A DNA stretch of 64,000 bases from Albifimbria verrucaria (Eukaryota; Ascomycota; Sordariomycetes; Hypocreales; Stachybotryaceae): the NCBI GenBank assembly GCA_020081605.1, contig JAHREC010000018.1, positions 6,014,001 through 6,078,000 of the forward strand, given 5' to 3'. Below, piece after piece: positions 62,624 through 64,000 of this stretch. Both the position numbers and the translations under genes were made by a program. Every line of letters begins with the position of its first letter. Position 1 is the stretch's first letter. The notes beneath the pieces are model-generated. The model searched no databases, was not told where the DNA came from, and saw nothing but the letters and a program-made list of their open reading frames with translations.

Positions 62624-63382
62624 AATGGCACTTGCATACTCTGCCAGGGAGGGTCAAGTCGCGCGTCTAGAGGGCCAACTGCGATCAGGAGAGGTGATCT
62701 GGAGAGTAGCCTTGCATACAGCTCAGTTGAAGTCGCTCAGTGTCAAATGAATGAGGAAAGGTTTTACGTGCAAACATCAACATGATACGTTGAAAGTACA
62801 TAAAATGCTGAGCACGTGTTTGGCAATGACGGACAGCTGCAGCAGCTCCCGGCAGCCTCCCATTCAACTAACTACTTACATAGTCTCCTTTTTCATTTAA
62901 CAATATGTGACTTGATTCATCGAAAACAGTCTCTATTGTAAATGCCTTCGCACTCATCATTGATCTCCACAGACAATGGGCCGTCACAGGGCACGGATCA
63001 TGACTCGCAACTATCTTTATCATTTCTTCTTAAATGCAGCCATCTTATAATCACCCTGAATCTCTCAGCCAAATCCTCATAAGTCTCACCCCTTTATGTG
63101 CTGCTCCATGTTCTGTACAACTCCTCCGTCTCCCACTGCGTATCACCAACCACCAACCACACTATCTAAGCCCCAATAACATGGCAAACGTTGGATATTG
63201 CTTTTCTGTATCTCCATCCACCACCAACACAATAGCTCTTTTCTCTATGCGCGCCATCATAGCTTCTACAGCATCTATGTCCAATCTATCACGCCTCATC
63301 TCAAATCAACCACGATCAAGCCAATATTCGTACTCTCTGCTTACCCTGCCGCCACAATAAACTTGCTTGCTCAATTTGCAAC
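62624..63382. other. Dicer upstream region, no gene recognised
   Basis: About 760 bases between the Dicer start and the stop of the next reverse-strand gene. Nothing coding was recognised. It should hold the Dicer promoter. Confidence 0.45.
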
Positions 63383-64000
63383 TCACTCACTTCCCTTGGG
63401 CTTGCCACCAACTTCAACAGCGTAGAATGCCTCGTCTGCCTCTCGTGCGTAGACAGCCCAGTCCGCACAACCAGCCCATGTCGCTGTTCCAGCGTCTGGC
63501 GCCGGCCTGCTTCGTTCGATCTCCTCAACCACGCTGTACTCCCTGCTCATTTTCTGTAGTCGAGCTTGGATGTCTTTGTCTGTTGGCGATTCCTTCGCCG
63601 GCGGCGAGCCCACAGCCAGTCGGTCAGCCTTGAGGGCGAACTGCGCTCGTACTGTCACATCCGCAAACGTCGCCGAATCGGCGGACCAGGCGTAATGGGC
63701 TTCGGGAACACGTCCACAGCTTGGCTCCATTATCTGATGGCGGTTGATCCCCATGAGACAGTCCGACTTGCTGTGACGCGGTGGGAATCTATAGTCACGA
63801 ATCTTGGGAGCTCTCAAAACCGAATGGCTCCCATCAGACTTGTTGGTTGGTCTTGTAACATCCAATATGTCCCCATGGCAAAGTGGCGATTTGGAAGCTT
63901 TATCAAGATCAGGCACATCCTCGGGTATGACCTTGATCTTAGACGGTGCTGCTACTGAATCGGTCTTCAGAGCACCGTGTGTCTCTATTAGAGCTGGCAC
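63383..64000 (-). CDS. Hypothetical protein, 3' part only (5' end outside window)
   Basis: An open frame of 205 codons runs from the window edge to TAG 63383-63385 without a stop, too long for chance in this composition. I do not recognise the family. Content is hydrophilic with mixed charge, and one helical, charged stretch (KDIQARLQKMSREYSVVEEIERS) precedes a Gly/Ala-rich end. A more N-terminal part, and so the likely domain, lies beyond base 64000. The antisense frame 63566-63958 is shorter and irregular. Confidence 0.5.
   Translation of the reverse strand: MPALIETHGALKTDSVAAPSKIKVIPEDVPDLDKASKSPLCHGDILDVTRPTNKSDGSHSVLRAPKIRDYRFPPRHSKSDCLMGINRHQIMEPSCGRVPEAHYAWSADSATFADVTVRAQFALKADRLAVGSPPAKESPTDKDIQARLQKMSREYSVVEEIERSRPAPDAGTATWAGCADWAVYAREADEAFYAVEVGGKPKGSE

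Overview
The window is nuclear DNA of a filamentous ascomycete (Pezizomycotina; my guess, held loosely, is Sordariomycetes). The evidence is about 18 protein genes with short GT-AG introns (mostly 47-98 nt), fungal-only families (Zn2Cys6 regulator, NACHT-ankyrin receptor, fungal KatG, macrodomain-sirtuin fusion, Dicer-like 1) and plant-polymer enzymes. I recognised no tRNA, rRNA, CRISPR array or intact transposon.

Layout. 0-6.5 kb: 3' end of MAD1, an unidentified Gln/Pro-rich protein with a basic tail, an UNC93-type membrane protein and a small three-exon gene. 6.7-16 kb: accessory region with a NACHT/ankyrin/ZZ receptor, a decayed zinc alcohol dehydrogenase, a mucin-like single-pass membrane protein, a truncated copy of the receptor's 5' end, and an orphan gene. 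16.4-29.4 kb: SDR, DHA2 transporter, PuuE-type (allantoinase-like) hydrolase, Zn2Cys6 regulator, NCS1 permease and amidase. This looks like a ureide or cyclic-amide nitrogen-scavenging cluster; GATA-type sites and a CCG-N4-CGG motif sit in its promoters. 30-34.3 kb: orphan gene, secreted tannase/feruloyl esterase and rhamnogalacturonan acetylesterase. 35.3-40.5 kb: KatG catalase-peroxidase and, upstream on the same strand, a zinc-macrodomain/SirTM sirtuin fusion. 43-46.6 kb: secreted GH3 beta-glucosidase and a UCH deubiquitinase. 49.6-53.5 kb: a large disordered fungal protein and a stand-alone carrier-domain protein. 57.8-64 kb: Dicer-like 1 and a gene running off the window.

A window-wide oddity shapes the annotation. 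About 35 single-base frame breaks, nearly all apparent one-base deletions and most in homopolymers, interrupt otherwise well-conserved genes. Allowing one base at each break, with the introns I call, makes every such gene close exactly in frame. I therefore treat these genes as real and the breaks as probable sequencing or assembly error. The alcohol dehydrogenase and receptor fragments are different: they carry substitutions, a stop codon or truncation, and I call them pseudogenes. Lengths quoted below assume the breaks are corrected.
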